Source: OMOG01 sp041485845 (GTDB taxonomy: Bacteria > Acidobacteriota > Terriglobia > Bryobacterales > Bryobacteraceae). From it: a DNA stretch of 5,569 nucleotides. The number at the start of each line of letters is the position of its first letter. Positions within the stretch are counted from its first letter, which is position 1. The translations under genes were made by a program, and so were the position numbers. Below the pieces are notes generated by a model. That model did not search any database, was not told the DNA's origin, and worked only from the letters and a program-made list of their open reading frames with translations. Positions 5,054 through 5,569 of this stretch are shown one piece after another. The DNA is taken from positions 1 to 5,569 of the forward strand of contig JBGPKH010000606.1 of assembly GCA_041485845.1 (NCBI GenBank), given 5' to 3'.

Positions 5054-5247
5054 TGGATGCCTACGAGGTGCGCGCGCGAACCCCCGACCGCGGCGAACAG
5101 GTGCTGGCCGCCCGCGAGTCGGGGGAGTCGATCAAGTTTGCCATCGATCGCGGCCTGCTGATTCCCGGGCGGTACGAATTCGAAGTCTTCGCGGTGGATG
5201 GCACGGCCCGCCGGCTCCTCGCATTTGTTCCGGCCGATTTGAAATAG
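5053..5247 (+). CDS. Small hypothetical protein, coupled to the preceding gene
   Basis: No function is recognised. The ATG at 5053 shares its A with the upstream TGA (TGATG), and AAGG at 5043-5046 lies 6 nt before it, so translation is probably coupled to the preceding gene. A GTG at 5050 is an alternative start adding one residue. The 64-residue product appears beta-rich: YEVRART, GEQVLAA, SIKFAIDRGLLIPGRYEFEV, FAVDGTARRLLAFVP. The segment RGLLIPGRYEFEVFAVDG resembles the last strands of small beta-sandwich domains (the PGRYEL-V-G pattern) found at the C-termini of larger acidobacterial proteins. It could therefore be either a stand-alone small protein or the detached end of such a domain. 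There is no membrane segment. Confidence 0.7.
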   Translation: MDAYEVRARTPDRGEQVLAARESGESIKFAIDRGLLIPGRYEFEVFAVDGTARRLLAFVPADLK

Positions 5248-5332
5248 AGTACGTAAGCCGGCCGGGAGGCCTACTTCGGCCCAGTTACCAGACCTTAGCG
5301 ATCACGCAAAAATAACTTGGTTTGAAAACGAG

Positions 5333-5400
5333 ATCTCACCGGAGAGCCGCGGAGTCGCAGAGACAAGCGCGGAGGAAGACGGATTTGCGCGGATTGGCGG
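5333..5400. repeat. Short-period purine-rich intergenic repeat block
   Basis: GCGGAG, CGCAGAG and GCGGAGG units recur at roughly 9-11 nt steps (5345-5375). They are followed by ATTTGCG (5383-5389) and ATTGGCG (5393-5399) with a 3-nt spacer, a 10-nt period. This last part has the same layout as ATTTGTG-TTC-ATTTGTG at 270-286, suggesting that the two blocks belong to one broad class of dispersed intergenic repeats. Confidence 0.55.
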
Positions 5401-5415
5401 GCTCAACTTCGCGGT

Positions 5416-5456
5416 CGGGATCGAGAACGGGGAGATAGCGGAGAAGCGCGATCCCG
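5416..5456. repeat. Small inverted repeat
   Basis: CGGGATCG at 5416-5423 is the exact reverse complement of CGATCCCG at 5449-5456, around a 25-nt purine-rich loop. No T-run follows, so it is unlikely to be an intrinsic terminator. Confidence 0.5.
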
Positions 5457-5514
5457 GGTTCGGTAGCGTTGCGCCCAAGGCTGCTACACGATCAAGTTAT
5501 TTGTGCGGGGCGCC

Positions 5515-5569
5515 TTATCCTAAACGCTGCGGCGTTACCGCGAGTGTATCGTCCATGAGCCCGTTGAGC
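5515..5569 (-). CDS. Possible 3' end of a minus-strand gene (runs off the window)
   Basis: On the minus strand a frame open from the window edge reads LNGLMDDTLAVTPQRLG and ends at TAA (5517-5515). The composition is protein-like and the codons are mostly GC-ending, but 17 residues are too few to identify a family or prove coding. The sequence beyond 5569 would decide. Confidence 0.3.
   Translation of the reverse strand, partial: LNGLMDDTLAVTPQRLG

Larger units (their letters stand above)
5305..5507. repeat. 15-bp inverted repeats bracketing about 200 nt (MITE-like)
   Basis: CGCAAAAATAACTTG at 5305-5319 and the reverse complement of CAAGTTATTTGTGCG at 5493-5507 agree at 14 of 15 positions. 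The AT-rich arms stand out from the GC-rich surroundings and enclose a purine-rich repeat block with no open frame. The size and layout resemble a miniature inverted-repeat element, but no flanking target duplication is evident, so the call is tentative. Confidence 0.5.
5248..5514. other. Intergenic region rich in short repeats
   Basis: No open frame with coding character was found. The stretch contains a 15-bp inverted repeat pair, a purine-rich short-period repeat block and a small inverted repeat, listed separately. A GC-rich segment just after the upstream stop (about 5258-5282, GGCCGGGAGGCC) could fold but has no T-run, so it is not called a terminator. Confidence 0.6.

Noticed and set aside
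5258..5282. Intrinsic terminator after the two small genes
   Set aside because: GGCC-rich pairing is possible but short and irregular, and no U-tract follows.

Overview
The window reads as a GC-rich chromosomal segment from an environmental bacterium, most likely Acidobacteriota (Solibacter/Bryobacter-like). This rests on family resemblance, not on a marker gene. The clues are a DUF721-gatC-gatA gene order, a REP-associated tyrosine transposase of the kind common in those genomes, a remnant of an acidobacterial-style repeat protein with the phrase AFAGNRVMY, several small toxin-antitoxin relics, and 10-bp-period intergenic repeats.

Layout. Positions 1-147 (minus) hold the first 49 residues of an Fe/Mn superoxide dismutase. 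Positions 148-303 are intergenic and hold a 35-bp near-perfect inverted repeat (206-292). Positions 304-3026 (minus) are a translation/replication cluster transcribed DUF721/DciA-like -> gatC -> gatA. DUF721 and gatC overlap by 4 nt (GTGA). The gatC-gatA junction is occupied by an intact REP-associated tyrosine transposase (1785-2351) on the opposite strand, which fills the gap almost base for base and overlaps the gatC 3' end.

Positions 3050-4780 are a gene graveyard: a broken repeat-protein fragment (minus, 3094-3282), about 570 nt without a convincing gene, a RelE/ParE-type toxin relic with one frameshift behind an intact antitoxin gene (minus, 3850-4326), and, divergently, a HicB antitoxin with three small indels followed by a truncated HicA relic (plus, 4443-4774). 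Both toxin-antitoxin pairs keep the ATGA stop/start overlap of their ancestors, so the reading frames can be reconstructed.

Positions 4784-5247 carry two coupled small genes of unknown function (TGATG overlap). Positions 5248-5514 are intergenic, with a second cluster of short-period repeats bracketed by 15-bp inverted repeats. The last 55 nt may be the 3' end of a minus-strand gene.

GatC and GatA would act with a GatB encoded elsewhere to amidate misacylated Glu-tRNA(Gln)/Asp-tRNA(Asn). The remaining accessory genes show turnover of selfish or addiction modules beside an essential operon. I see no intact novel defence system. The most unusual features are the transposase gene wedged inside gatCA and the two adjacent, divergently oriented, decaying toxin-antitoxin modules.
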